Source: Brachybacterium huguangmaarense (GTDB taxonomy: Bacteria; Actinomycetota; Actinomycetes; Actinomycetales; Dermabacteraceae). Taken from it: a stretch of 64,000 nucleotides of DNA. The notes under the pieces were generated by a model. That model did no database searches, was not told the origin of the DNA, and was given only the letters and a program-made list of their open reading frames with translations. Shown here piece after piece: positions 47,884-56,772 of this stretch; position 1 is the stretch's first letter, and each line of letters opens with the position of its first letter. The position numbers and the translations under genes are program-made. The stretch is from positions 2,418,001-2,482,000 of the forward strand of contig NZ_CP107020.1 of the NCBI RefSeq assembly GCF_025725725.1. Direction: 5' to 3'.

Positions 47884-49002
47884 TCATCCCATCGCCCGCA
47901 CGCCTCCGGTCCGCCCGTTGGTCCCGCCGGCTCCCTCGTCACCGTCGGCGGCCCTGCGCAGATGCGGCGCCACGCCGGTCGCAAAGGCCTCGAGGATCCG
48001 GCGCACGGTCCCGATCGGATGGCCGTAGGGCAGGGCGAGCACGATCTCGTCGGCCTCGGCGAGCGCGACGTCGGCGGCGAGGAACGCGGCGACCGTCTCG
48101 GGGGCGTCCGCGACGACCCGGCCGAACGCCGCCGGGCGGCCGCCGATCAGCGCGCTGCCCGAGTGCATCGCCTGCTGGCGCTGCCGGTCGCGCTCGATGA
48201 GGGCCTCGAAGGCCTCGAGGTCGGCGGGGTCGGTCACGGGCAGCACCTGCCGGCTCGCCGTCACGCGCCCCTCGCCGTGGCCGGCCTCGCGGCTCGCCGC
48301 GCGGTAGGCACGGATCAGGTCGCGCTGGGCCTCCTCGAAGGACTGCCCGGGCTCGACCGCGGGCTGCAGGGTCGAGACCTGCAGCCCGATGCCCGCGCTG
48401 CCCGCGGCCCGCGCGCTGCGCTCGGAGCCCGCCCCGTAGGCGACGCGCGACCGCAGCGTCGGGGCCTGGGGCCGGATGCGCAGGGGCGTGCCCGCCTCCT
48501 CGGTCTCGAACAGCTCGTCGGCCGTCGCGACCATCTCCCCGTCGAGGAAGGAGAGCAGGTCGGCGAGCGTGCGGTCGACGTGCTCGCGGATCGCGCCGGG
48601 GACCGCGCCGAAGGCGCGCTCGTTGACGGCGTCCTGCTGCGCGTAGCCGGAGCCGACCCCGAGCTCGAGGCGCCCGCCCAGCAGCAGGTCCGTGGTCGCG
48701 GCCTCCTCGGCGAGGCGCCCGGCGTTCTCGAAGCGCAGCGGGATCAGCGAGGTGCCCACGCGCAGGGAGGGCGCCGCGAGCCCGGCCGCGACGAGGAAGG
48801 GCAGCGGCGCCGAGAGGTAGTCCTGGAGATGGCGATGACGCACGTAGCCGACGTCGTAGCCGAGGGACTCGGCGCGGGCGAAGAGGTCGACGCCGTCGTC
48901 GAGACCGCGCGAGCGCACCCCGCCCGGCGCGATCCCGGTGTGGTCGACGAAGGCGAGGAAGCCGATGCTCCTCGGGGCCGCGGGCTCGGCGGGACGGGTC
49001 AT
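47884..49002 (-). CDS. luciferase-like (LLM class) flavin-dependent oxidoreductase, copy 2
   Basis: The 372-residue paralogue of the next gene matches it block by block (PLRFENAGRLAEE-ATTDLL, SGYAQQDAVNERAFG, REHVDRTL-DLLSFL). It starts MTRPAEPAAPRSIGFLAFVDHTG, with GGAGCCCCC before the ATG. The tandem pair probably arose by duplication and then diverged in the substrate region (residues 180-300). A 175-bp gap separates it from the divergent dus gene. Confidence 0.85.
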   Translation of the reverse strand: MTRPAEPAAPRSIGFLAFVDHTGIAPGGVRSRGLDDGVDLFARAESLGYDVGYVRHRHLQDYLSAPLPFLVAAGLAAPSLRVGTSLIPLRFENAGRLAEEAATTDLLLGGRLELGVGSGYAQQDAVNERAFGAVPGAIREHVDRTLADLLSFLDGEMVATADELFETEEAGTPLRIRPQAPTLRSRVAYGAGSERSARAAGSAGIGLQVSTLQPAVEPGQSFEEAQRDLIRAYRAASREAGHGEGRVTASRQVLPVTDPADLEAFEALIERDRQRQQAMHSGSALIGGRPAAFGRVVADAPETVAAFLAADVALAEADEIVLALPYGHPIGTVRRILEAFATGVAPHLRRAADGDEGAGGTNGRTGGVRAMG

Positions 49003-49177
49003 GGGGGCTCCTCGGGCAGGGCTGGGATCGGGGGCGGTCGGTGGGCGTCACCGCACTACACCATGGTAGGGCTCATGGGTGACCCAAGGCCTGCGTATGA
49101 CGCCGCGTGGCCGCCCGATGCACGTCACCTGCCCTCGGGCTCCCGTCCGTCCGCCGGGGGTGGGACAATCGAGCACG

Positions 49178-50395
49178 ATGACCACCGCCCACGCCCCCGC
49201 CCGCACGGCCCCCGCCGCGCCCTCGTCCGCCGCCCCGGCCCGGCGCACCCTGACCATCGGTCCGCACACCGTGGACACCCCGGTCGTGCTCGCGCCGATG
49301 GCGGGCATCACCAACATGGCCTTCCGGCTGCTGTGCCGCGAGTTCGGCTCCCGGCACAGCCACGACGACGGCGGCCTGTACGTCTCGGAGATGGTCACCA
49401 CCCGCGCCCTCGTCGAGGGACATCGGGAGTCGTGGCGGCTCGTGACGATGGGACCACGCGAGCGCCCCCGCTCGATCCAGCTGTACGGGGTCGACCCCGC
49501 GACCGTGCGACGCGCCGTCGAGATGGTGCTCGAACGGGACAAGGCCGACCACATCGACCTCAACTTCGGCTGCCCCGTCCCCAAGGTCACGCGCCGCGGG
49601 GGCGGCGGCATCCTGCCGTGGAAGACCGAGCTGTTCACCCGGATCGTGCGCGGCGCGGTCGAGGCGGCCGGCGACGTGCCCGTGACCGTCAAGACCCGGA
49701 TCGGCATCGACGCCGACCACGTCACCTACCGCGACGCCGGACTGATCGCCCAGGAGGTGGGGGCCAGCGCGATCGCGCTGCACGGCCGCACCGTCGACCA
49801 GCACTACTCGGGCACCGCGAACTGGGACGCGATCGCCGACCTCAAGAGCCTCGTCACCGACATCCCGGTGCTCGGCAACGGGGACATCTGGTCGGCCGAG
49901 GACGCGCTCCGCATGGTCGAGCAGACCGGCTGCGACGGCGTCGTGGTCGGGCGCGGCTGCCAGGGGCGCCCGTGGCTGTTCGCCGACCTCGCGGCCGGCT
50001 TCGCGGGCCTGCCCGACCGGGTCCGGCCCACCCTCGGGGACGTGGCCCGCACGGTGCGTCGCCATGCGGAGCTGCTCGTCGAGTTCTTCGAGGACGAGGG
50101 CCGCGGGGTGCGCGACCTGCGCAAGCACGTCGCCTGGTACTTCAAGGGATACCCCGTCGGCGGCGAGATGCGTCACCGCCTCGCGACCATGGAGTCGCTG
50201 GAGGACCTCGACGCCAAGCTCGCCGAGCTCGACCTCGCGAGCCCGTACCCCGGCGAGGCCGTCGAGGGCCCGCGCGGGCGCGCGGGAACCCCCAAGCGGC
50301 CCGCGTGCCCCGAGGGCTGGATGGACACCCGCGAGATCACGCCCGACATCGCCGCGCGCCTGCACGAGGCCGAGCTGTCGGTCTCGGGGGGCTGA
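49178..50395 (+). CDS. dus: tRNA-dihydrouridine synthase
   Basis: The 405-residue FMN-dependent enzyme has VVLAPMAGITNMAFR, the catalytic Cys132 in DLNFGCPVPKV, VKTRIGID, LHGRTVDQHYSG and GNGDIWS..GRGCQGRPWLF. It reduces uridines in the tRNA D-loop. GACAAT lies 8 nt before the ATG, another possible leaderless start. It is linked to dgt by a 3-bp gap. Confidence 0.92.
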   Translation: MTTAHAPARTAPAAPSSAAPARRTLTIGPHTVDTPVVLAPMAGITNMAFRLLCREFGSRHSHDDGGLYVSEMVTTRALVEGHRESWRLVTMGPRERPRSIQLYGVDPATVRRAVEMVLERDKADHIDLNFGCPVPKVTRRGGGGILPWKTELFTRIVRGAVEAAGDVPVTVKTRIGIDADHVTYRDAGLIAQEVGASAIALHGRTVDQHYSGTANWDAIADLKSLVTDIPVLGNGDIWSAEDALRMVEQTGCDGVVVGRGCQGRPWLFADLAAGFAGLPDRVRPTLGDVARTVRRHAELLVEFFEDEGRGVRDLRKHVAWYFKGYPVGGEMRHRLATMESLEDLDAKLAELDLASPYPGEAVEGPRGRAGTPKRPACPEGWMDTREITPDIAARLHEAELSVSGG

Positions 50396-50398
50396 GCG

Positions 50399-51724
50399 AT
50401 GACCTCCGCGCCCCTCGCCGCCGCCCCGGCCGTGCCGGACGGCTACGCCGCCGCCGACATCGAGCGCTGGGCCGTCGAGCCCCCGAAGTCCCAGACCCGC
50501 ACGCCCTTCCAGCGCGACCGGGCGCGCGTGCTGCACTCCTCGGCGCTGCGCCGCCTGGGCGCCAAGACCCAGGTGCTCGGCGCCGGCTCGGACGACTTCG
50601 TGCGCACCCGCCTCACCCACTCCCTCGAGGTGGCCCAGGTCGGGCGGGACATCGGCGAGGAGCTGGGCTGCGACCCCGACGTCGTGGACGCGGCGTGCCT
50701 GTCCCACGACATGGGGCACCCGCCGTTCGGGCACAACGGGGAGAAGATCCTCGACGAGCTGGCCGACGGGATCGGCGGCTTCGAGGGCAACGCGCAGACC
50801 CTGCGCCTGCTCACGCGCCTCGAGCCAAAGATCGTGGGGGAGGAGCGCCCCTTCGGCCTCAACCTCACGCGCGCCGTCGTGGACGCGGCCATCAAGTACC
50901 CGTGGGCGCGCGGCGAGGGGCCGGACCCCTCCTCGCGCAAGTTCGGCGTCTACGCCGACGACCTCGACGTCTACACGTGGGCGCGCGAGGGCGCGCCGAC
51001 GGGGCGCAAGTGCCTCGAGGCGCAGGTGATGGACGCCTCCGACGACATCGCCTACTCGGTCCACGACATCGAGGACGCGATCACGGGCGGCAGCCTCGAC
51101 CTGGCGCGCCTGGCCGACCCCCTCGAGCGCGGCGCCGCCCTGTACGTCGTGCAGGACTGGTACACCCCGGCGCACGGGACCGACGAGCTCGACGAGGCGC
51201 TGTCCCGGCTCGAGGCGGAGCCGTGGTGGATGCGCGAGTTCACCGGCTCGATGCGCTCGGCCGCCGCGCTCAAGGACATGACGAGCCAGCTGATCGGCCG
51301 CTTCACGGGCTCGGTCGTCTCGGCCACGCGCGCCCGCTGCGGGCACGCCGCGATCGCGCGCTTCGGCGGCGACATCGTGATGCCCGAGGAGACGGCCCTC
51401 GAGATCGCCGTGCTCAAGGGGCTCGCGGCCGCCTACGTCATGTCCTCGGCGCAGCAGGCGCCCGTCTACGAGCAGCAGGAGCAGATCGTCCGCGATCTCT
51501 ACGCAGGGCTGTGGAACACGGGCGCGACGCACCTGTCGCCCCTGTTCGCCGAGCTCTGGCACGCCGCGCCCGACGACGACGCCCGACGGCGCGTCGTCGT
51601 CGACCAGATCGCCTCGTACACCGACGTGACCGCGCGGCGCCTGCACCACGCGCTGTTCGTCGACACGTCCACCCACGTCACCGCGGCCGATCTGCCGCTG
51701 CCCGGTCTCGGATCGGATCTGTGA
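50399..51724 (+). CDS. dgt: deoxyguanosinetriphosphate triphosphohydrolase-like HD protein
   Basis: The 441-residue product has the HD metal motif: RLTHSLEVAQ, SHDMGHPPFGHNGE and MDASDDIAYSVHDIED. Dgt-type enzymes cleave dGTP to deoxyguanosine and triphosphate. It sits between dus and dnaG, the usual actinobacterial order, and its stop shares one base with the dnaG start (TGATG). Confidence 0.93.
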   Translation: MTSAPLAAAPAVPDGYAAADIERWAVEPPKSQTRTPFQRDRARVLHSSALRRLGAKTQVLGAGSDDFVRTRLTHSLEVAQVGRDIGEELGCDPDVVDAACLSHDMGHPPFGHNGEKILDELADGIGGFEGNAQTLRLLTRLEPKIVGEERPFGLNLTRAVVDAAIKYPWARGEGPDPSSRKFGVYADDLDVYTWAREGAPTGRKCLEAQVMDASDDIAYSVHDIEDAITGGSLDLARLADPLERGAALYVVQDWYTPAHGTDELDEALSRLEAEPWWMREFTGSMRSAAALKDMTSQLIGRFTGSVVSATRARCGHAAIARFGGDIVMPEETALEIAVLKGLAAAYVMSSAQQAPVYEQQEQIVRDLYAGLWNTGATHLSPLFAELWHAAPDDDARRRVVVDQIASYTDVTARRLHHALFVDTSTHVTAADLPLPGLGSDL

Positions 51725-53703
51725 TGGCGCCCCAGGGACGGATCCGGCGCGAGGACGTCGAGCTCGTGCGTGAACGCGCCCGCCTCGACGAGGTGGTGGG
51801 CGATCACGTCACCCTGCGCACGGCCGGCATCGGGTCGATGAAGGGGCTGTGCCCCTTCCACGACGAGAAGACCCCGAGCTTCCACATCCGGCCCCAGCTG
51901 GGCCACTGGCACTGCTTCGGCTGCGGCGAGGGCGGCGACGTCATCTCCTTCGTCCAGAAGATCGACCATCTGACCTTCGTCGAGGCCGTCGAGAGCCTCG
52001 CCGGGCGCTACGGCGTGCAGCTGCACTACGAGGAGACCGGGCGCGGCGGCGGGGAGCGCACGGACTTCGGCACCCGCCAGCGCCTGCTCGACGCCCACGA
52101 CGTCGCCGAGCAGTTCTACCGCGAGCAGCTCGCCACCCCGGCGGCAGGCGTGGGGCGCCGCTTCCTGGCCGAGCGTGGCTTCGACCGCGCCGCGGCCGAG
52201 CGCTTCGGCGTGGGCTTCGCCCCCGAGGGCTGGGACGCCCTGCTCAAGCACCTGCGCGGACGCGGCTTCACCGAGCCCGAGCTGGTCGCCTCCGGCCTCG
52301 TCTCCCAGGGCCAGCGGGGCGTCTACGACCGCTTCCGGGGCCGGCTCGTGTGGCCGATCCGCGACATCACCGGCAAGACCATCGGCTTCGGCGCGCGACG
52401 GCTGCTCGAGTCCGATCAGGGGCCCAAGTACCTCAACACGCCCGAGACCGCGATCTACCACAAGTCGCAGGTGCTCTACGGCCTCGACCTCGCCCGCAAG
52501 GACATCGCCAAGGAGCACCGGGTGGTCGTCATGGAGGGCTACACCGACGTGATGGCCGCCCATCTCGCCGGCATCACGACGGCCGTCGCCTCGTGCGGCA
52601 CCGCCTTCGGCTCCGAGCACGTCAAGATCGTGCGCCGCGTCATGGGCGACATGAACCCCTCGGCCGGGCTGCGCCTGAACTCCGAGTCCCGGGGGCTGAG
52701 CGGCGAGGTCATCTTCACCTTCGACGGCGACGCCGCCGGCCAGAAGGCCGCCCTCAAGGCCTTCGACGAGGACCAGCGCTTCGTCGCCCAGACCTTCGTG
52801 GCCGTCGAGCCGGGCGGCATGGACCCGTGCGAGCTGCGGATCGCACGCGGCGACGAGGCCGTCCGCGAGCTCGTCGACGGCCGCCGCCCGCTCTTCGAGT
52901 TCGCGATCCGCACCGTCCTGGACCAGGTGGACCTCGACACGGTCGAGGGGCAGGTGACGGGGCTGCGCATGGCCGCCCCGGTCGTCGCCCGCATCCGCGA
53001 CCGGGCGATGCGCCCCGAGTACGCGCGACGCCTGGCCGGCTGGCTCGGCATGGACGAGCGGACGGTGCTGCGGGCCGTGCACGACGCCGCCCGCAGCGCC
53101 CCCCAGGGCGGCCGGCATGCCGCCGCCGAGACCGCGCCCGGCTCCTCGGACGGTCGGGGGGCACACGACGAGGCGGACACGGGCGCCCTGCCGATCGCGC
53201 GGCTCGCCGACGTGGTCAGCCCGCGGGACCCCGTCGGGCAGGTCGAGACCCAGGCACTCGCCGTCATGCTGCAGTCGCCGCAGCTGCTGGACGCGAAGAA
53301 GGTCGCCGCACTGCCCGACGACTCCTTCCACGTCCCCGCCCTGCAGGGGGTGTGGGACGTGATGCTCGCCGCCGGCACCCTGCTCGACGCGGTGACGGGG
53401 GAGCTGAGCCCCGCCCGCTACCTCGACCAGGTGCTCGAGATCGCGGGCGAGACCGTGCGCCCGCTCATCGTCGAGCTCGCCAACCTGCAGCTGCCGGCCC
53501 GCGACGAGGCGGGGCTCGAGCGCCTGGCCACGTCGTTGCTGGATCGCCTCACCGAGCTGTCGTTCACCCGCGAGTACTCCGTGCTCAAGCAGCGCCTCCA
53601 GCGCGCCGATCCGTCGCGCGACCCCGAGGGCTATCAGCGGATCATGACGCAGCTGTCGACCCTGCAGGACAAGAGACGAGCCCTGCGCGCGCTCGCGGAG
53701 TGA
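51724..53703 (+). CDS. dnaG: DNA primase
   Basis: The 659-residue product has the zinc motif CPFHDEKTPSFHI..HCFGCGEGGD, the primase core, TOPRIM motifs (VVMEGYTDVMAAH, TFDGDAAGQKAA) and a C-terminal DnaB-binding helical domain. It makes RNA primers for replication. The start at 51724 follows dgt; the frame is open far upstream but nothing there is primase-like. A stretch of about 20 residues (GDMNPSAGLRLNSESRGLSG) is inserted between two TOPRIM strands. Confidence 0.96.
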   Translation: MAPQGRIRREDVELVRERARLDEVVGDHVTLRTAGIGSMKGLCPFHDEKTPSFHIRPQLGHWHCFGCGEGGDVISFVQKIDHLTFVEAVESLAGRYGVQLHYEETGRGGGERTDFGTRQRLLDAHDVAEQFYREQLATPAAGVGRRFLAERGFDRAAAERFGVGFAPEGWDALLKHLRGRGFTEPELVASGLVSQGQRGVYDRFRGRLVWPIRDITGKTIGFGARRLLESDQGPKYLNTPETAIYHKSQVLYGLDLARKDIAKEHRVVVMEGYTDVMAAHLAGITTAVASCGTAFGSEHVKIVRRVMGDMNPSAGLRLNSESRGLSGEVIFTFDGDAAGQKAALKAFDEDQRFVAQTFVAVEPGGMDPCELRIARGDEAVRELVDGRRPLFEFAIRTVLDQVDLDTVEGQVTGLRMAAPVVARIRDRAMRPEYARRLAGWLGMDERTVLRAVHDAARSAPQGGRHAAAETAPGSSDGRGAHDEADTGALPIARLADVVSPRDPVGQVETQALAVMLQSPQLLDAKKVAALPDDSFHVPALQGVWDVMLAAGTLLDAVTGELSPARYLDQVLEIAGETVRPLIVELANLQLPARDEAGLERLATSLLDRLTELSFTREYSVLKQRLQRADPSRDPEGYQRIMTQLSTLQDKRRALRALAE

Positions 53704-53737
53704 CCGCGCGCGAGCCGTCATCACCGAAGGAGATCCC

Positions 53738-55174
53738 ATGGCACCCGCACCCACCATGACCCCCGATCTCGAGGTCGACGTCGTCGTCCTCGGCGGCGGA
53801 CCCGTCGGGGAGAACGTCGCCCAGTACGCGACCGAGGACAGCGACCTCACCGCCGCGATCGTCGAGGGCGAGCTCATGGGCGGTGAATGCTCGTACTACG
53901 CGTGCATGCCGTCCAAGGCGCTCCTGCGTCCCGTCGCCGTCGCCGACGTGACGACCGACCTGCCCGGCGTCACCCCGGCGGAGCTCGACCGCGACGCCCT
54001 GCTGCGACGCCGCGACGACTGGGTCTCCCACTACGACGACGCAGGACAGGTGTCGTGGGCCGAGGGGATCGGGATCGACGTGATCCGCGGGCACGGCCGG
54101 CTCACCGGGGAGCGCACGGTCGAGGTGACCACCCCCGACGGAGCCCGGCGCCGCCTGCGGGCCCGCCGCGCCGTCGTGATCGCGACCGGCAGCGAGCCGC
54201 AGGTGCCTGGGACGCTGAGCGGCGTCCAGGCGTGGGGCTCGCGCGACGCCACGGGCGTGCGGGAGGTCCCTGGCTCGCTCCTGGTCGTCGGCGGGGGAGT
54301 GGTCGCGTGCGAGGCCGCGACCTGGATGGCTGCGCTCGGCGCCGAGGTCACCATGCTCGTGCGCGGCGTCGGGCTGCTCTCGCGTCTCGAGCCGAGCGCG
54401 GGCGCGGCCGTCGCCGACGGTCTGCGCCGCCTGGGCGTGACGGTCGAGACCGGAGTCGACGTGGAGAGCGCGGATCGCCAGGATCCGCGTGCCACGGGGC
54501 TCGGCCGCGTGCACGGCGGCTCGGTGCGGGTGCGCACGAACCGCGGCGAGCGCACCGCAGACGAGATCCTCGTGGCGACCGGGCGCCGACCGCGGCTCGA
54601 CGACCTCGGCCTCGAGACGATCGGGCTCGCCCCCGACGACGTCACGAGCGGCGCGCTGCCTGCCTGGCTGCACGCGGTCGGCGATGCGAGCGGCGAGGCC
54701 CAGCTCACCCATTGGGGCAAGTACCGGGCCCGCGTCGTGGGCGCCGCCATCCGAGCCGACGCCCTCGGCGACGAGCGGGAGCCCGAGGCGCCCGTGATCG
54801 CGGTGCCGCAGGTCGTGTTCACCGAGCCGCAGGTCGCGGCCGTCGGGATGACCGCGGCGCAGGCGAAGGACGCAGGCGACGACACGGTGACGGTCGAGAT
54901 CCCGTTCTCCGGGGCCGCCGGCACGGCCCTGCTGCGCGACCACGTGCCGGGCACGGCCACCCTCGTGGCCGATCGTGCCCGCCGCCACCTGGTCGGCGCG
55001 ACCTTCGTGGGGCCTGATGCCGCGGAGCTCGTGCATGCCGCGACCATCGCGATCGTCGGCCAGGTGCCCCTGCACGTGCTGCGCCATGCCGTGCCGTCCT
55101 ATCCGACGGCCTCGGAGCTGTGGCTGCGCCTGCTCGAGGAGTTCCCGCGAGAGCTGCGCCGAGCGGGGCGCTGA
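53738..55174 (+). CDS. FAD-dependent pyridine nucleotide-disulfide oxidoreductase
   Basis: The 478-residue product has GGGPVGENVAQ for FAD, a redox pair Cys51-x4-Cys56 in GGECSYYACMPSK, a second nucleotide site VVGGGVVACEAA, ATGRRPRLDD and a C-terminal dimerisation domain. It belongs to the lipoamide dehydrogenase/mycothione/mercuric reductase group, but the C-terminal histidine region is unlike classic HxxxxE, so the substrate is uncertain. It follows dnaG by 34 bp, with AAGGAG before the ATG. Confidence 0.85.
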   Translation: MAPAPTMTPDLEVDVVVLGGGPVGENVAQYATEDSDLTAAIVEGELMGGECSYYACMPSKALLRPVAVADVTTDLPGVTPAELDRDALLRRRDDWVSHYDDAGQVSWAEGIGIDVIRGHGRLTGERTVEVTTPDGARRRLRARRAVVIATGSEPQVPGTLSGVQAWGSRDATGVREVPGSLLVVGGGVVACEAATWMAALGAEVTMLVRGVGLLSRLEPSAGAAVADGLRRLGVTVETGVDVESADRQDPRATGLGRVHGGSVRVRTNRGERTADEILVATGRRPRLDDLGLETIGLAPDDVTSGALPAWLHAVGDASGEAQLTHWGKYRARVVGAAIRADALGDEREPEAPVIAVPQVVFTEPQVAAVGMTAAQAKDAGDDTVTVEIPFSGAAGTALLRDHVPGTATLVADRARRHLVGATFVGPDAAELVHAATIAIVGQVPLHVLRHAVPSYPTASELWLRLLEEFPRELRRAGR

Positions 55175-55182
55175 AGGATCGG

Positions 55183-55204
55183 CCCAGTTTGATAACGAAT
55201 TGGG
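55183..55204. promoter_or_regulatory. imperfect palindrome upstream of the liv-type importer
   Basis: CCCA and TGGG ends enclose an AT-rich core (TTTGATAACGAA); 8 of 11 base pairs match. It stands 97 bp before the first permease gene, in the only gap of the operon. Confidence 0.4.
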
Positions 55205-55218
55205 CGCAGGTTCCCTCT

Positions 55219-55239
55219 GAGGGCGGCGTCGCCGCCCTC
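55219..55239 (+). terminator. hairpin between oxidoreductase and importer genes
   Basis: GAGGGCGGC-GTC-GCCGCCCTC is a perfect 9-bp stem with a 3-nt loop. It may end the oxidoreductase transcript or attenuate the importer. Confidence 0.5.
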
Positions 55240-55300
55240 GCGCCCTACCTTTGCTCCATTCACGGGCGCCGCCGGCGCCCCGCTCTCGAGAGGAACGCCC

Positions 55301-56761
55301 GTGACGGAGCCCGCACCTTGGGCCGCGCCCCCATCCCGACTGCCCGCGGCCGGGGCTCTTCGCCCGCGTCTGCTGAGCGCGCTCGTCCTCCTCCTCGTTC
55401 TCGCCGCGGGCGTCCTGCTCCCGCTGCCGGCCGCGCATGCGGCCGGCGTGCAGCTCATCGTCACCGTCGCCGGCAGCGACGGGAAGCCCGTGTCCGGCAT
55501 CGCGATGACCGTCGCCGACAGCGGGGGCGAGCTGCTCGAGGGCACGACGGACGACACCGGCGCGGCCACGATCGACCTGAGCGTCTCGGGCCCCTACGCG
55601 GTCTACCTCGACGCCTCGACGCTTCCGGACGGTCTCGGGCCGCAGCAGAACCCGACCACGCGTGCGACGACCGGCGAGATCTCGCCGCAGTACACGCGGA
55701 TCGCCCTCGTCGAGGGCGGCCAGCGCGAGGCCGTCACCCCGGTGCCGCTGTCGTCCGCGAGCACCGGCTCGCCGACCGCCAGCTCGAGCGCGACCGCAGG
55801 CGCCTCGCCCTCGGGCGCACCGAGCGGGGAGGCGCAGACGCCCGAGGATCCGGCCGCGCAGGCAGACGCCTCCGGCCTCTCGTTCTTCGAGCGTCTCTTC
55901 CCCAAGATCGCGACCGGTCTCACCTTCGGTCTGCTGCTGGCGCTGGCCTCGATCGGCATCTCGCTGATCTACGGCACCACCCGCCTGAACAACTTCTCCC
56001 ACGGCGAGCTCGTCACGTTCGGCTCGTTCATGGCCTACCTGTTCGCCTCCCAGCTCGGCCAGAGCGGCTGGATCGCCATCCTGGGCGCGCTCGTGTTCGG
56101 CGGCGCATTCGGATGGATCCAGGATGCCGGGCTGTGGAAGCCGCTGCGCTCCCGCCGGGTCGGCGTGATGCAGCTGATGATCGTGAGCATCGGACTCTCC
56201 TTGGCCCTGCGCTACGTGTACGCGTTCATCTGGGGGCCCGACCGACTCTCGATCCCGGCCGACAACTCGCCGTTCGTCACTCTGGGCACCGTCAATCTGC
56301 GCTACTGGGACGTGATGGGCTCGGTCATCGCAATCGTGCTCATCGTCGCCGTGGCCCTCTTCCTGACCCGCACGAATCTCGGCAAGGCGACCCGCGCCGT
56401 CGCCGACAACAAGGCGCTCGCGGCTGCGAGCGGCATCGATGTCGAGCGGGTCACGCGGATCGTCTGGGTGGGCGCCGGCTCCCTCGCCGCGGTCTCGGGC
56501 GCCCTGATCGGCTACTACCAGACCCTTCAGTGGAACGGCGGCGCGCTCATCCTGCTGCTCCTGTTCGCCTCGGTCACCCTCGGCGGCCTCGGCACCACGT
56601 GGGGCGCCCTGCTCGGCGCGATCATCATCGGGCTCGCCATGGACGTCTCCACGCTGTTCATCCCCACCTCGCTCAAGTACGTCGTCGCGATGCTCACCAT
56701 GATCGTCGTGCTGCTCGTGCGACCGCAGGGCATCCTCGGCTCTCGGCAGCGGATCGGCTGA
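55301..56761 (+). CDS. branched-chain amino acid/urea ABC permease (LivH type) with secreted N-terminal domain
   Basis: The 486-residue product is longer than the usual 290-residue LivH. A signal-like helix (LLSALVLLLVLAAGVLLPLPAAHA, about 25-48) is followed by an Ig-like beta domain (VQLIVTVAGSDGKPVSGIAMTVAD, 50-145) and a Ser/Ala-rich linker. The permease then starts near residue 205 (TFGLLLALASIGISLIYGTTRLNNFSHGELVTFGS). The GTG at 55301 has GAGAGGAAC. The extra domain probably sits outside the membrane; its role is unknown. Urea permeases (UrtB) of other bacteria carry long N-terminal domains, so urea is a candidate substrate. Confidence 0.85.
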   Translation: MTEPAPWAAPPSRLPAAGALRPRLLSALVLLLVLAAGVLLPLPAAHAAGVQLIVTVAGSDGKPVSGIAMTVADSGGELLEGTTDDTGAATIDLSVSGPYAVYLDASTLPDGLGPQQNPTTRATTGEISPQYTRIALVEGGQREAVTPVPLSSASTGSPTASSSATAGASPSGAPSGEAQTPEDPAAQADASGLSFFERLFPKIATGLTFGLLLALASIGISLIYGTTRLNNFSHGELVTFGSFMAYLFASQLGQSGWIAILGALVFGGAFGWIQDAGLWKPLRSRRVGVMQLMIVSIGLSLALRYVYAFIWGPDRLSIPADNSPFVTLGTVNLRYWDVMGSVIAIVLIVAVALFLTRTNLGKATRAVADNKALAAASGIDVERVTRIVWVGAGSLAAVSGALIGYYQTLQWNGGALILLLLFASVTLGGLGTTWGALLGAIIIGLAMDVSTLFIPTSLKYVVAMLTMIVVLLVRPQGILGSRQRIG

Positions 56762-56772
56762 AAGGTATCGAC

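Noticed and set aside
47728-51723. The 1300-codon N-terminal extension of the dnaG frame
   Set aside because: It is antisense to the monooxygenases and out of frame with dus and dgt; primase similarity starts only at 51724.
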